Assembly: GCA_038745585.1 (NCBI GenBank)
Contig: JBCDLH010000011.1
Location: 92,743 to 156,742 of the forward strand
Direction: 5' to 3'
Length of the DNA: 64,000 nt
DNA from: HLUCCA09 sp038745585
GTDB taxonomy: Bacteria > Pseudomonadota > Alphaproteobacteria > Rhodobacterales > Rhodobacteraceae
Part shown: positions 8,038 through 16,141 of the stretch, one piece after another
How the letters are laid out: every line of letters begins with the position of its first letter
How positions within the stretch are numbered: position 1 is the first letter of the stretch
Notes under the pieces: model-generated
What the model was told of the DNA's origin: nothing
The model's database searches: none
Seen by the model: only the letters and a program-made list of their open reading frames with translations
Translations under genes and position numbers: made by a program

Positions 8038-9009
8038 ATGAAAGACCTCGCCGATCTGACGATCCCGACCTATGACGATGTGGTCGCCGCTCACGAGCGG
8101 ATCGCACCTTACATCCATCGCACGCCGGTGCTGACTTCAACTTTCTTCAACGAGATGACCGGGGCAGAGCTCTTCTTTAAGTGCGAGAACTTTCAGAAGG
8201 CGGGGGCGTTTAAGGTCCGTGGCGCGTCGAACGCCGTCTTCGGCCTCGCTGACGAGATGGCTCAGAAAGGCGTTGCCACGCATTCCTCGGGCAATCACGC
8301 GCTCTCGCTATCTTACGCCGCTGGCCGGCGGGGCATCCCCTGTCATGTCGTGATGCCGCGCACCGCGCCCGAGGCCAAGAAAGCGGCCGTGCGCGGCTAT
8401 GGCGGCATCATCACCGAGTGTGAGCCGTCGACAACGAGCCGCGAGGCTGTCTTCGCCGAGGTTCAGGCCGAAACCGGCGCCGAGTTTGTCCACCCCTACA
8501 ACGACCCGCGCGTGGTCGCGGGGCAGGGAACGTGCTCGCGCGAGTTGATGGAGCAGGTCGATGGGCTGGACGCGGTCATTGCCCCGATCGGCGGCGGTGG
8601 GATGGTGTCCGGGACCTGCCTCACCCTGTCGAACACCGCGCCCGGTGTTGAGATCTACGCGGCCGAGCCCGAGCAGGCCGACGACGCCTATCGCTCGTTC
8701 AAGGCGGGCCACATCATCGCTGACGATGCACCGCAGACCATTGCCGATGGCTTGAAGGTGCCGCTGAAAGACCTCACCTGGCACTTCGTGTCGAACCACG
8801 TCACCGATATTCTGACCGCCTCCGAACAGGAGATCGTCGATGCAATGAAGATCACCTGGCAACGCATGAAGATCGTCATGGAGCCGTCCTGCGCCGTGCC
8901 GCTCGCCACGATCTTTAAGTATCCGGAGGTGTTTCGAGGCAAGCGCGTCGGTGTTATCGTGACAGGCGGGAACGTGGACCTCGACAAGCTGCCATGGATG
9001 ACGGGCTAG
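8038..9009 (+). CDS. bhcB: Beta-hydroxyaspartate dehydratase
   Basis: BhcB removes water from (2R,3S)-beta-hydroxyaspartate to give iminosuccinate. The 323-residue protein is a fold-type II PLP enzyme of the serine/threonine dehydratase family: AFKVRGA with Schiff-base K59, the substrate loop SSGNH (83-87), the phosphate-binding glycine loop IGGGG, and a C-terminal VTGGNVDLDKLP. The start ATG at 8038 has GGAGAG just upstream; the frame opens 27 bases earlier with a TTG. It sits 30 bases after bhcA. Outside this context it would be called a threonine dehydratase; the gene order decides the name. Confidence 0.92.
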   Translation: MKDLADLTIPTYDDVVAAHERIAPYIHRTPVLTSTFFNEMTGAELFFKCENFQKAGAFKVRGASNAVFGLADEMAQKGVATHSSGNHALSLSYAAGRRGIPCHVVMPRTAPEAKKAAVRGYGGIITECEPSTTSREAVFAEVQAETGAEFVHPYNDPRVVAGQGTCSRELMEQVDGLDAVIAPIGGGGMVSGTCLTLSNTAPGVEIYAAEPEQADDAYRSFKAGHIIADDAPQTIADGLKVPLKDLTWHFVSNHVTDILTASEQEIVDAMKITWQRMKIVMEPSCAVPLATIFKYPEVFRGKRVGVIVTGGNVDLDKLPWMTG

Positions 9010-9107
9010 GGCTGGGCCGTTCGGCCATCCAGCACCGTAATCCGACCGTTTTCACCCAGGGGTAGGATGGGCACGCTGCTCATCGCCCCGCGACTAGGGA
9101 GAACCAG

Positions 9108-10271
9108 ATGAAAGACCTCGCAAACCTCGATGACTTCGAAGTCGGCTACGACATCCCCGCTGTGCCGGGTATGGACGAAGCCGATATCCAGACGCCCTGC
9201 CTCGTGCTCGATCTCGACGCGCTGGAGCGCAACGTCAAGAAAATGGGTGATTATGCCAAGGCCCACGGTATGCGCCACCGTGTCCACGGCAAGATGCACA
9301 AATCGGTCGATGTGGCGAAGCTGCAGATGGAGCTTGGCGGCGCGGTGGGCGTCTGCTGCCAAAAGGTGTCCGAAGCCGAGGTCTTTGCGCGGGGCGGGAT
9401 CAAGGACGTGATGGTCTCGAACCAAGTGCGCGACCCGGCCAAGATCGACCGGTTGGCGCGGATGCCGAAGCTTGGAGCGCGGACGCTGTGCTGTGTGGAC
9501 GATGAGGCGAATGTGGCCGATCTCTCGGCGGCAGCGGTAAAGCACGGCACCGAGATCGAAGCGCTGGTAGAGATCGATTGCGGCGCGGGGCGCTGCGGTG
9601 TGACCACGACCGAGGATGTCGTGCGTATCGCCAAGGCCATCGACGCGGCGCCGGGTCTCAAATTTGCAGGGCTTCAGGCCTATCAGGGCGCAATGCAGCA
9701 CATGGACAGCTATGAGGAGCGCAAGGCGAAGATCGGGGTTGCCGTCGCCATGGTCGCCGACGCCGTGCAGGGCCTGAAAGAGGTCGGTATCGCGTGTGAT
9801 ATCATCGGCGGTGGCGGCACGGGCTCGTACTATTTCGAGTCGAATTCTGGGGTCTACAACGAGCTGCAATGTGGCTCTTACGCGTTTATGGACGCCGATT
9901 ACGGGCGCATCCTCGATAAGGACGGCAAGCGGATCGACCAGGGTGAGTGGGAGAACGCGCTCTTCATCCTCACCTCCGTGATGAGCCACGCTAAGGCGGA
10001 AAAGGCGATCGTTGATGCCGGCCTAAAGGCACAATCGGTCGATAGCGGTCTGCCGGTCATCTTTGGCCGCGACGATGTCGAGTACGTTAAGTGCTCGGAC
10101 GAGCACGGCGTCGTCATGGATCCTAAGGGCAAGCTCAAGGTGAACGACAAGCTGCGCCTTGTGCCTGGCCATTGCGACCCGACCTGCAACGTCCACGATT
10201 GGTATGTGGGCGTAAGGGGCGGAAAGGTCGAGGCGGTGTGGCCGGTGTCGGCGCGCGGCAAGGCCTACTGA
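9108..10271 (+). CDS. bhcC: Beta-hydroxyaspartate aldolase
   Basis: BhcC condenses glycine with glyoxylate to (2R,3S)-beta-hydroxyaspartate, the carbon-carbon bond-forming step. The 387-residue protein belongs to the D-threonine aldolase/DSD1 group (alanine-racemase-type N-terminal barrel). The PLP lysine is in HRVHGKMHKS (about K62), and the C-terminal PGHCDPTCNVHDW supplies the His and Cys metal ligands typical of this family. It follows bhcB after 98 bp, with GGGAGAACC before the ATG. Both bhcB and bhcC begin with MKDLA. Confidence 0.93.
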   Translation: MKDLANLDDFEVGYDIPAVPGMDEADIQTPCLVLDLDALERNVKKMGDYAKAHGMRHRVHGKMHKSVDVAKLQMELGGAVGVCCQKVSEAEVFARGGIKDVMVSNQVRDPAKIDRLARMPKLGARTLCCVDDEANVADLSAAAVKHGTEIEALVEIDCGAGRCGVTTTEDVVRIAKAIDAAPGLKFAGLQAYQGAMQHMDSYEERKAKIGVAVAMVADAVQGLKEVGIACDIIGGGGTGSYYFESNSGVYNELQCGSYAFMDADYGRILDKDGKRIDQGEWENALFILTSVMSHAKAEKAIVDAGLKAQSVDSGLPVIFGRDDVEYVKCSDEHGVVMDPKGKLKVNDKLRLVPGHCDPTCNVHDWYVGVRGGKVEAVWPVSARGKAY

Positions 10272-10325
10272 CGCGCGCTTTGGCCGAGACGGCATGGGCC
10301 CCGGGCGGGCGCATGCCTTCGGCGA

Positions 10326-10347
10326 CGATATTTTCAGCAAGAAGAAG
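10326..10347 (+). repeat. Interspersed intergenic repeat, copy A
   Basis: The core CGATATTTTCA is followed by GCAAGAAGAAG. The same motif occurs at 13465-13486, 49179-49199 and, on the minus strand, 53637-53657. This copy lies between bhcC and bhcD, just after the bhcC stop, and is preceded by a G/C-rich stretch that can fold. Similar short repeats are scattered through Rhodobacteraceae genomes, usually after genes. Confidence 0.7.
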
Positions 10348-10395
10348 ACAGCGGGCGCCGCGCACATGCGGCGTGCTGCTGCGCGGAGGACAGGG

Positions 10396-11361
10396 ATGCA
10401 GATCGTTCCGGAAAGCGAGATCGCGGGACTCATGGATGAGGCGGCGGCCTTCGATGCGGTCGAGGCTGTGTTCGCCGCCATGGCGCGGGGCGACGCGTAT
10501 AATTTTCCGGTCGTGCGGGAGGCGATCGGGCATGCCGATGCGCTTTACGGATTTAAGTCGGGGTTCGACCGGGCGGGGCTTGTCCTCGGCCTCAAATCGG
10601 GCGGCTACTGGCCCGGCAACGCCGAAAAGGGCCTGACCAACCACCAATCGACCGTCGTGCTCTTCGACGCCGATACGGGGCAGTGTAAGGCATTGGTGGG
10701 CGGAAACCTCCTAACGGCGCTGCGAACGGCAGCGGCTTCGGCCGTCTCGATCAAGCATCTGGCGCGGGCTGACGCGAAGGTCTTGGGCATGATCGGCGCC
10801 GGCCACCAGTCGGCGTTTCAGATGCGTGCGGCGGTGCGGCAGCGGTCTTTCGAAAAGGTGATCGGGTGGAACTATCACCCCGACATGCTGCCACGCCTCG
10901 CGGAGACGGCCGAAGAGCTGGGGCTACCGTTCGAGGCCGTGGAGCTCGGCCAGCTTGGCGCGGAGGCCGATGTCATCGTGTCGATCACGTCGAGCTTTGC
11001 GCCGACGCTCATGGATGCGCATGTGACGCCCGGCACGCATCTGGCCTGCATGGGGACGGACACGAAGGGCAAGCAGGAGGTTGAGACTGCGCTCCTGGCG
11101 CGCGCGACCGTGTTCACCGACGAGGTGGCGCAATCGGTCTCGATCGGCGAGGCGCAGCATGTTGTTGGCGCGGGGCTGAAGACGGAGGCGGACATCGCCA
11201 CGATTGGCGCGGTGATCGAAGGAACCCATCAGGGGCGCAGCTCAGACGAGGAGATCACGCTCTTTGACGGCACGGGGGTCGGCCTGCAGGACCTCGCCGT
11301 TGCCGACCGGGCGCTCCAGCTTGCCGTCGAACGGGGCATCGCGCAGAGCGTCGCGTTTTAG
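10396..11361 (+). CDS. bhcD: Iminosuccinate reductase
   Basis: BhcD reduces iminosuccinate to L-aspartate with NAD(P)H, regenerating the amino donor for BhcA. The 321-residue protein is an ornithine cyclodeaminase/mu-crystallin family member: substrate-binding N-terminal region with KSGYWPGN-type loop, then a Rossmann domain with VLGMIGAGHQS. Start at 10396 is supported by GGAGGACAGGG immediately upstream; the frame is open further 5' but across the repeat. Last gene of the cluster, 124 bp after bhcC with repeat copy A in the gap. Confidence 0.92.
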   Translation: MQIVPESEIAGLMDEAAAFDAVEAVFAAMARGDAYNFPVVREAIGHADALYGFKSGFDRAGLVLGLKSGGYWPGNAEKGLTNHQSTVVLFDADTGQCKALVGGNLLTALRTAAASAVSIKHLARADAKVLGMIGAGHQSAFQMRAAVRQRSFEKVIGWNYHPDMLPRLAETAEELGLPFEAVELGQLGAEADVIVSITSSFAPTLMDAHVTPGTHLACMGTDTKGKQEVETALLARATVFTDEVAQSVSIGEAQHVVGAGLKTEADIATIGAVIEGTHQGRSSDEEITLFDGTGVGLQDLAVADRALQLAVERGIAQSVAF

Positions 11362-11510
11362 GCCGGCGCGCTCACGCGCCTCTGACCCTGGGCGAGACAC
11401 CGGGCGAGGGCAGGTGCCGAGCCAGCCCGTTCTCTGTTGCGCGCGTCCGACGAAAACCCGATGCTCCCTGCAACGCCGCCGAAGAGCGGCACGCCAGGGA
11501 GGAGACGGCC

Positions 11511-13406
11511 ATGACGACCTTTGCGGGCGTTGCAGATCGCGATGCGATCGAGCGCGAAATGCCTTGGGCGGAGCGTGACGTTGCCAAGACGATGTACGCT
11601 TTCGTGCGCGCTGCGCGGGACAATCACGGGGACCGCCCCGCAATTACGTTCCAGCTTTTCTCAACGCCTGGCGCGCCGCATGAAACGCTGACCTGGGCCA
11701 TGCTCCACGACAGGGTCGTGCAAGCGGCGAACGCGTTTCGCGCGCTTGGCGTCGGGCCCGGTGATACGGTCGCCTATCTCCTGCCAAACTGCAACGAGGC
11801 GGTGCTGACGCTGCTCGGGGGCAGTGTGGCGGCCATCGCCAACCCGATCAATCCGCTGCTTGAGCCCGAGAAGATCGCCGCAATTCTGCGCCAGACGAAT
11901 GCGAAAGTCCTCGTCACGCTCCGTGCGTTTCCGAAGTCGGACGTTGCGCAAAAGGCGGCCGAGGCCGTCCGGCTCGCGCCTCACGTGACCCATGTGCTCG
12001 AAGTGGATCTCTTGCGCTATCTAACGGGGCTCAAGCGCTGGGTCGTGCCGTTTCTGCGGCCAAAGACAAAGCGGGCGCACGAGGCCAAAGTCTTGGATTT
12101 CTCAGCCGAGCTGGCTCGCCAGCCGACCATCCTTGCGTTTGAGGACCCGCCAGAGGACCGGGTCGCTGCGTACTTCCACACAGGCGGGACGACTGGGATG
12201 CCGAAGGTCGCCCAGCACCGCGCTTCGGGCATGATCTATAACGGGTGGATCGGCCAGCGGCTCCTCTTTACCGATCAGGATGTCATCCTTTGCCCGCTGC
12301 CCCTCTTTCACGTCTTCGCGTGTCATCCAATCCTGATGTCGATGGTGGCGAGCGGGGCGCATGTCGTTTTCCCGACGCCCCAGGGCTATCGCGGTGAAGG
12401 CGTTATCGACAATTTCTGGAAGCTGATCGCGCGGTGGAAAGTGACGTTCATGATCGGCGTGCCGACCGCGTTTTCGGCGCTGATGCAGCGCAAGGTCGAT
12501 GCGGATTTGACCAGCCTGCAAAGCGCGTTCTCGGGCTCGGCCCCGCTGCCGGTCGAGCTATACCGGCGCTTTGAGGAGGCCTGCGGCGTCAACATCATTG
12601 AGGGCTACGGGCTGACCGAGGCGACCTGCCTTGTCTCCTGCAATCCGACCGATGGGCCAAAAAAGATCGGGTCGGTCGGCATCCCGTTTCCGCACACGGA
12701 TGTGAAGATCCTGATCCATACCGCGGGCGGCGGCGTGCGCGAATGCGGAACCGACGAGATCGGCGAGATCTGTGTCGCCAACCCGGGGGTGCAGCCCGGA
12801 AGTGTCTATACCGAGAGTGACCGCAACCTAAACATGTTTCACTACGATCAGTACCTGCGTACCGGCGATCTGGGGCGGCTCGACGCGGACGGATACCTCT
12901 GGATCACTGGTCGCGCAAAAGATCTCATCATTCGCGGCGGACACAATATCGACCCGGCCCTGATCGAGGAAGCGCTTTTGGGCCACGAGGCGGTGGCCTT
13001 TGCCGGCGCGATCGGCCAGCCCGACGCCCATGCGGGCGAAATCCCTGTCGCCTACGTCGAATTGGTGACAGGTGCCAAGGTCAGCGGCGCGGCGCTTCTC
13101 GATTTCGTCAAGCCACGTATCCCGGAGCGGGCTGCCCTGCCAAAGCGGATCGAGATCCTGCCGGAATTGCCGAAGACAGCGGTCGGCAAGATCTTTAAGC
13201 CCGATCTGCGGGGGCGGGCGATTACGGATGTCTACAATGCCGCGCTTGAAGAGGCGGGGCTCGCGGCGCGGGTCATGGACGTGCGCGAGGACGCCAAGCT
13301 CGGCCTTGTGGCCTATCTCGAAAGGTCCGGCGCGGTCGAGGAGGCGGACGTGCAGCGCGCGCTCGGCGCCTATACACGTCCCTGGGCGTGGCGGGCCGAA
13401 GGCTGA
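11511..13406 (+). CDS. Acyl-CoA synthetase (ANL superfamily, FadD-like)
   Basis: The 631-residue protein should activate a carboxylic acid to its acyl-CoA through an acyl-AMP. It has the P-loop YFHTGGTTGMPKVAQ (221-235), GYGLTEATC, the hinge RTGDLGRLDADGYLWITGRAKD and a C-terminal catalytic lysine in KTAVGKIFK. The ANL fold is about 560 residues, so the extra length is mainly a C-terminal tail (ALEEAGLAARVMDVRED...) and an insert near 165-200. A GGGAGGAG ribosome site fits the ATG. It lies 149 bp after bhcD on the same strand; acid substrate and any link to the glyoxylate pathway are unknown. Confidence 0.88.
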   Translation: MTTFAGVADRDAIEREMPWAERDVAKTMYAFVRAARDNHGDRPAITFQLFSTPGAPHETLTWAMLHDRVVQAANAFRALGVGPGDTVAYLLPNCNEAVLTLLGGSVAAIANPINPLLEPEKIAAILRQTNAKVLVTLRAFPKSDVAQKAAEAVRLAPHVTHVLEVDLLRYLTGLKRWVVPFLRPKTKRAHEAKVLDFSAELARQPTILAFEDPPEDRVAAYFHTGGTTGMPKVAQHRASGMIYNGWIGQRLLFTDQDVILCPLPLFHVFACHPILMSMVASGAHVVFPTPQGYRGEGVIDNFWKLIARWKVTFMIGVPTAFSALMQRKVDADLTSLQSAFSGSAPLPVELYRRFEEACGVNIIEGYGLTEATCLVSCNPTDGPKKIGSVGIPFPHTDVKILIHTAGGGVRECGTDEIGEICVANPGVQPGSVYTESDRNLNMFHYDQYLRTGDLGRLDADGYLWITGRAKDLIIRGGHNIDPALIEEALLGHEAVAFAGAIGQPDAHAGEIPVAYVELVTGAKVSGAALLDFVKPRIPERAALPKRIEILPELPKTAVGKIFKPDLRGRAITDVYNAALEEAGLAARVMDVREDAKLGLVAYLERSGAVEEADVQRALGAYTRPWAWRAEG

Positions 13407-13464
13407 GGCGACTGCACCCCTGTCCGGCGGCCGCGTGCGTGGCGCGGGGTTATGCCTCCGGCGG

Positions 13465-13486
13465 CGATACTTGAAGCAAGAAGAAG
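13465..13486 (+). repeat. Interspersed intergenic repeat, copy B
   Basis: The sequence CGATACTTGAA followed by GCAAGAAGAAG, 58 bases after the acyl-CoA synthetase stop codon and in its orientation. It is preceded by GCCTCCGGCGG, which can form a short stem. The position between convergent genes fits a post-gene or terminator-associated role. Confidence 0.75.
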
Positions 13487-13534
13487 GGGGCGCGTGCGCC
13501 GGGTGCTGAGCCGGGGCGTGGGCTGCGCAGTTAG

Positions 13535-14200
13535 TCAGGCAGCGAGGGGGCGGATGAGGTCTGAGCCATGCGCGCGATTGGAGTTCACTGCCGGGTCGAC
13601 CCGGTGCCAGCGCAGCGTGCCTTCGGGCGGCGCCGCCATCAGCGTGGCGGCGCCGTGCCCCGCCTCGCCAAGCCATTTCGGCCAATCGGCGGGCTTGAGG
13701 ATGACTGGGCAGCGATGGTGGATCCGCCCGATATCGGCAGCGGCAGGCGCGGTTACGATCGCGGCGGTGCGGTAGGCCAGATCGCCCTCTGCCCAGTTTT
13801 GCCAAATGGCGGCGAAAGCCATGGGCGCGCCGTCGCGCCGCGTGATGTACCACGGCAGGCGCTTGCCCTCGGCGTCCTTTGTCCATTCGTAGAATCCGCT
13901 TGCCGGGATCAGGCAGCGCCGCGCGCGGGCGGCGGCGCGAAAGGCCGGCTTCTCGGCAAGGGTCTCAGCCCGCGCATTGATGAGGAGCGGCCCGTCGCTC
14001 GGGCTCTTGTACCAGTGGGGCAGGAAACCCCAGCGCATCGGCGCGAAATGCCGCGTTCCGTCCTCAGACCTGATGGTGGCGACCGGTTGGGTCGGGCAGA
14101 CATTGTAGCGGGGGATTTCCGGTAGGTCGTTGGCGGGCGCGGCCTCAAAGAGCTTGGCCAGCGCCTCATCCGGGTGAGTGATCACGAACCGTCCGCACAT
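13535..14200 (-). CDS. SOS response-associated peptidase fold (SRAP), YedK/HMCES-like abasic-site protein
   Basis: SRAP proteins form a stable thiazolidine crosslink to abasic sites in single-stranded DNA, shielding them. The 221-residue protein begins MCGRF, with Cys2 the residue that attacks the abasic site after removal of Met1. The other family landmarks are present: PRYNVCPTQPV, the active-site Glu in SGFYEW, and the His in IHHRCPVIL. The ATG at 14200 is required because Cys must be residue 2; the frame extends upstream by 55 non-homologous residues. No LexA box was recognised upstream. Confidence 0.93.
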   Translation of the reverse strand: MCGRFVITHPDEALAKLFEAAPANDLPEIPRYNVCPTQPVATIRSEDGTRHFAPMRWGFLPHWYKSPSDGPLLINARAETLAEKPAFRAAARARRCLIPASGFYEWTKDAEGKRLPWYITRRDGAPMAFAAIWQNWAEGDLAYRTAAIVTAPAAADIGRIHHRCPVILKPADWPKWLGEAGHGAATLMAAPPEGTLRWHRVDPAVNSNRAHGSDLIRPLAA

Positions 14201-14351
14201 GCCTAGTAGCTTAGCGGAAACACCCACTTCAGGAACCCGCGAAGTCGCTACGTCAAGCACACGATTGCCGGGAGGCCAGGAATCCGCTACCGTATTTTCA
14301 AAGAGCAGCAGTCGCCCGCCATAAGGGCACCAAACAGGCATCAAAGACCGC

Positions 14352-15437
14352 ATGACAGCGCTCAAACGCTACACTCGGTTGGAAGCGCCGGGCGTATGGC
14401 GGCCCGCGCCCGAGGCGCAGCGCCAGGACGTCATCGTCGCGTTCCGCACCACGTCGCTTGTGCTGCAGGACCGGGCGGGGCGGGCGCTTGCGCATTGGTC
14501 GCTCGCTGCGGTCGCCCGTATCGACCGGGCGGAGGGCCCAGCGCTCTACACCCCGTCGGCCGATGCCATCGAGACACTTGAGATCGCCGACGACACACTT
14601 ACGGACGCCATCGAAACGGTGCGCCACGCGATCGCCAAGTCCCGCCCGCGCCGTGGTCGGGTCCGCAGCCTCGCCCTGGCAATGACGCTGGTGGCGGGCG
14701 TTGCAGGGGCAGTATGGTGGCTGCCCGGCGCGCTCGTCTCACACGCCGTGGCCGTCTTGCCCGATCCGACGCGAGAGGAGATCGGGGACGCGCTCTTTGC
14801 AGCCCTTGGCCGCGTTTCGGCCGGTCCTTGTCACAGTCCGCGCGGGGACCGGGCCCTTGCCCAGCTCGTGCAGCGCATTGGGGAGGAGACGCACGGCGTC
14901 GGCGCCGGCGCGCTTGCCACGCGGGCGCGTCCGATGACATGGTCAGACGGTGCGCCGCTTGCGGGCTATGCGATCGTGCCCGACGGGATCCAAGGCGCGC
15001 GTCACTTGCCGGGCGGTCTGGTGCTGATCGGCCGCGCGTTGGTGGAAGATCACGAGCTGCCCGAGGTCTTGGCTGGGCACCTCCTTGCGGCGCGCATGCG
15101 GGCCGAGGCGGACCCGCCGCTCGCCGCGCTTCTGCGCGAGGCGGGGCTCTGGGCGACAGCGCAACTCCTAACAACTGGCCATTTGCCGGAGGCGGTGATC
15201 GCCCGCCATGCGGAGACGCTATTGACGGGAGAGCTGCCGCCGCGGGACGACGCGGCGCTGATCGGCGGTTTCGCGGCGGTCGACCTGCCCTCGACGCCTT
15301 TTGCCTATGCGCTTGATGTGACCGGCGAGAGCGTGCTCACGCTGATCGAGGCCGATCCGATGCGCGGGCGAGAGACGTCACCACTCCTGTCCGAGGCCGA
15401 TTGGCGGGCGCTGCAGCAGATCTGCGAGCCGGGATAA
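14352..15437 (+). CDS. Membrane protein resembling an M48 peptidase without its zinc motif
   Basis: 361 residues. A ~100-residue soluble N-terminal part precedes one transmembrane helix (about 106-126) and a C-terminal domain outside it. The stretch LPGGLVLIGRALVEDHELPEVLAGHLLAARM (219-249, shown in pieces: LPGGLVLIGRAL, ELPEVLAGHLLAARM) parallels the M48 metallopeptidase core, where 'LPGG...GLL...ELAAVLAHElgH' is standard. Here the HExxH position reads GHLLA, so the zinc site is absent. A later DDAALIGGFAAV resembles the M48 helix that normally carries the third ligand. I infer an inactive peptidase relative; the resemblance is by eye and could be wrong. Function unknown. Confidence 0.5.
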   Translation: MTALKRYTRLEAPGVWRPAPEAQRQDVIVAFRTTSLVLQDRAGRALAHWSLAAVARIDRAEGPALYTPSADAIETLEIADDTLTDAIETVRHAIAKSRPRRGRVRSLALAMTLVAGVAGAVWWLPGALVSHAVAVLPDPTREEIGDALFAALGRVSAGPCHSPRGDRALAQLVQRIGEETHGVGAGALATRARPMTWSDGAPLAGYAIVPDGIQGARHLPGGLVLIGRALVEDHELPEVLAGHLLAARMRAEADPPLAALLREAGLWATAQLLTTGHLPEAVIARHAETLLTGELPPRDDAALIGGFAAVDLPSTPFAYALDVTGESVLTLIEADPMRGRETSPLLSEADWRALQQICEPG

Positions 15438-15499
15438 GCCGCTACTCGGGGGATCGCCTGCCGCGTGTCACAGGGCAGGTCTCAGGGCACGGCGCCCGG

Positions 15500-16141
15500 T
15501 CACTTGGTCCCAAACATCCGGTCGCCCGCATCGCCGAGACCGGGCACGATATAGCCGTGGGAGTTCAGCCGCTCATCGAGCGCCGCCGTCACGATACCGA
15601 CATCCGGATGCGCCTCCTTCATGCGCGCCACGCCCTCGGGCGCGGCAAGAAGGCACAGAAACCGGATGTCGGTCGCGCCCGATTGCTTCAAAAGGTCGAT
15701 GGCGGCGGCGGAGGAGTTTCCGGTCGCCAGCATCGGATCGAGGCAGATGACGAGGCGCCCGGCGAGGTCTTCGGGCACCTTGAAGTAGTACTGAACGGGC
15801 TGCAGCGTATCGGGGTCGCGGTATAGCCCGACAAAACCCACACGCGCGGCGGGGATCAGCTCTAGTACGCCATCGAGCAGGCCGTTGCCCGCGCGCAGGA
15901 TCGAGATCAGGGCCATCTTCTTGCCCGCCAGCGTCGGCGCTTCCATCTCGCGCAGGGGCGTGTCGATGGTCTTGGTCGTCATCGGCATGTGCCGGGTGAC
16001 CTCATAGGCCAAAAGCTGGCTGATCTCCCGCAAAAGCTGCCGAAACGACGCGGTGGAGGTCTTTTTCTCTCGCATGATCGTCAGCTTATGCTGGATCAGC
16101 GGGTGATCGACGACCGTCAGATGGTCTTGGCCGATGGTCAT
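15500..16141 (-). CDS. upp: Uracil phosphoribosyltransferase
   Basis: Upp converts uracil and PRPP to UMP. The 213-residue protein has the family N-terminus (HLTVVDHPLIQHKLTIMR), the flexible loop region, the PRPP-binding motif DPMLATGNSS and the C-terminal uracil-binding GYIVPGLGDAGDRMFGT. The ATG at 16141 overlaps the add stop by 4 bases (ATGA), so the two are translationally coupled. It is the last gene of the nucleoside-salvage operon, salvaging the uracil released by the upstream phosphorylase. Confidence 0.96.
   Translation of the reverse strand: MTIGQDHLTVVDHPLIQHKLTIMREKKTSTASFRQLLREISQLLAYEVTRHMPMTTKTIDTPLREMEAPTLAGKKMALISILRAGNGLLDGVLELIPAARVGFVGLYRDPDTLQPVQYYFKVPEDLAGRLVICLDPMLATGNSSAAAIDLLKQSGATDIRFLCLLAAPEGVARMKEAHPDVGIVTAALDERLNSHGYIVPGLGDAGDRMFGTK

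Noticed and set aside
14201..14351. LexA-type SOS box near the SRAP gene
   Set aside because: A GGAAC is present (about 14231) but without a correctly spaced GTTC partner.
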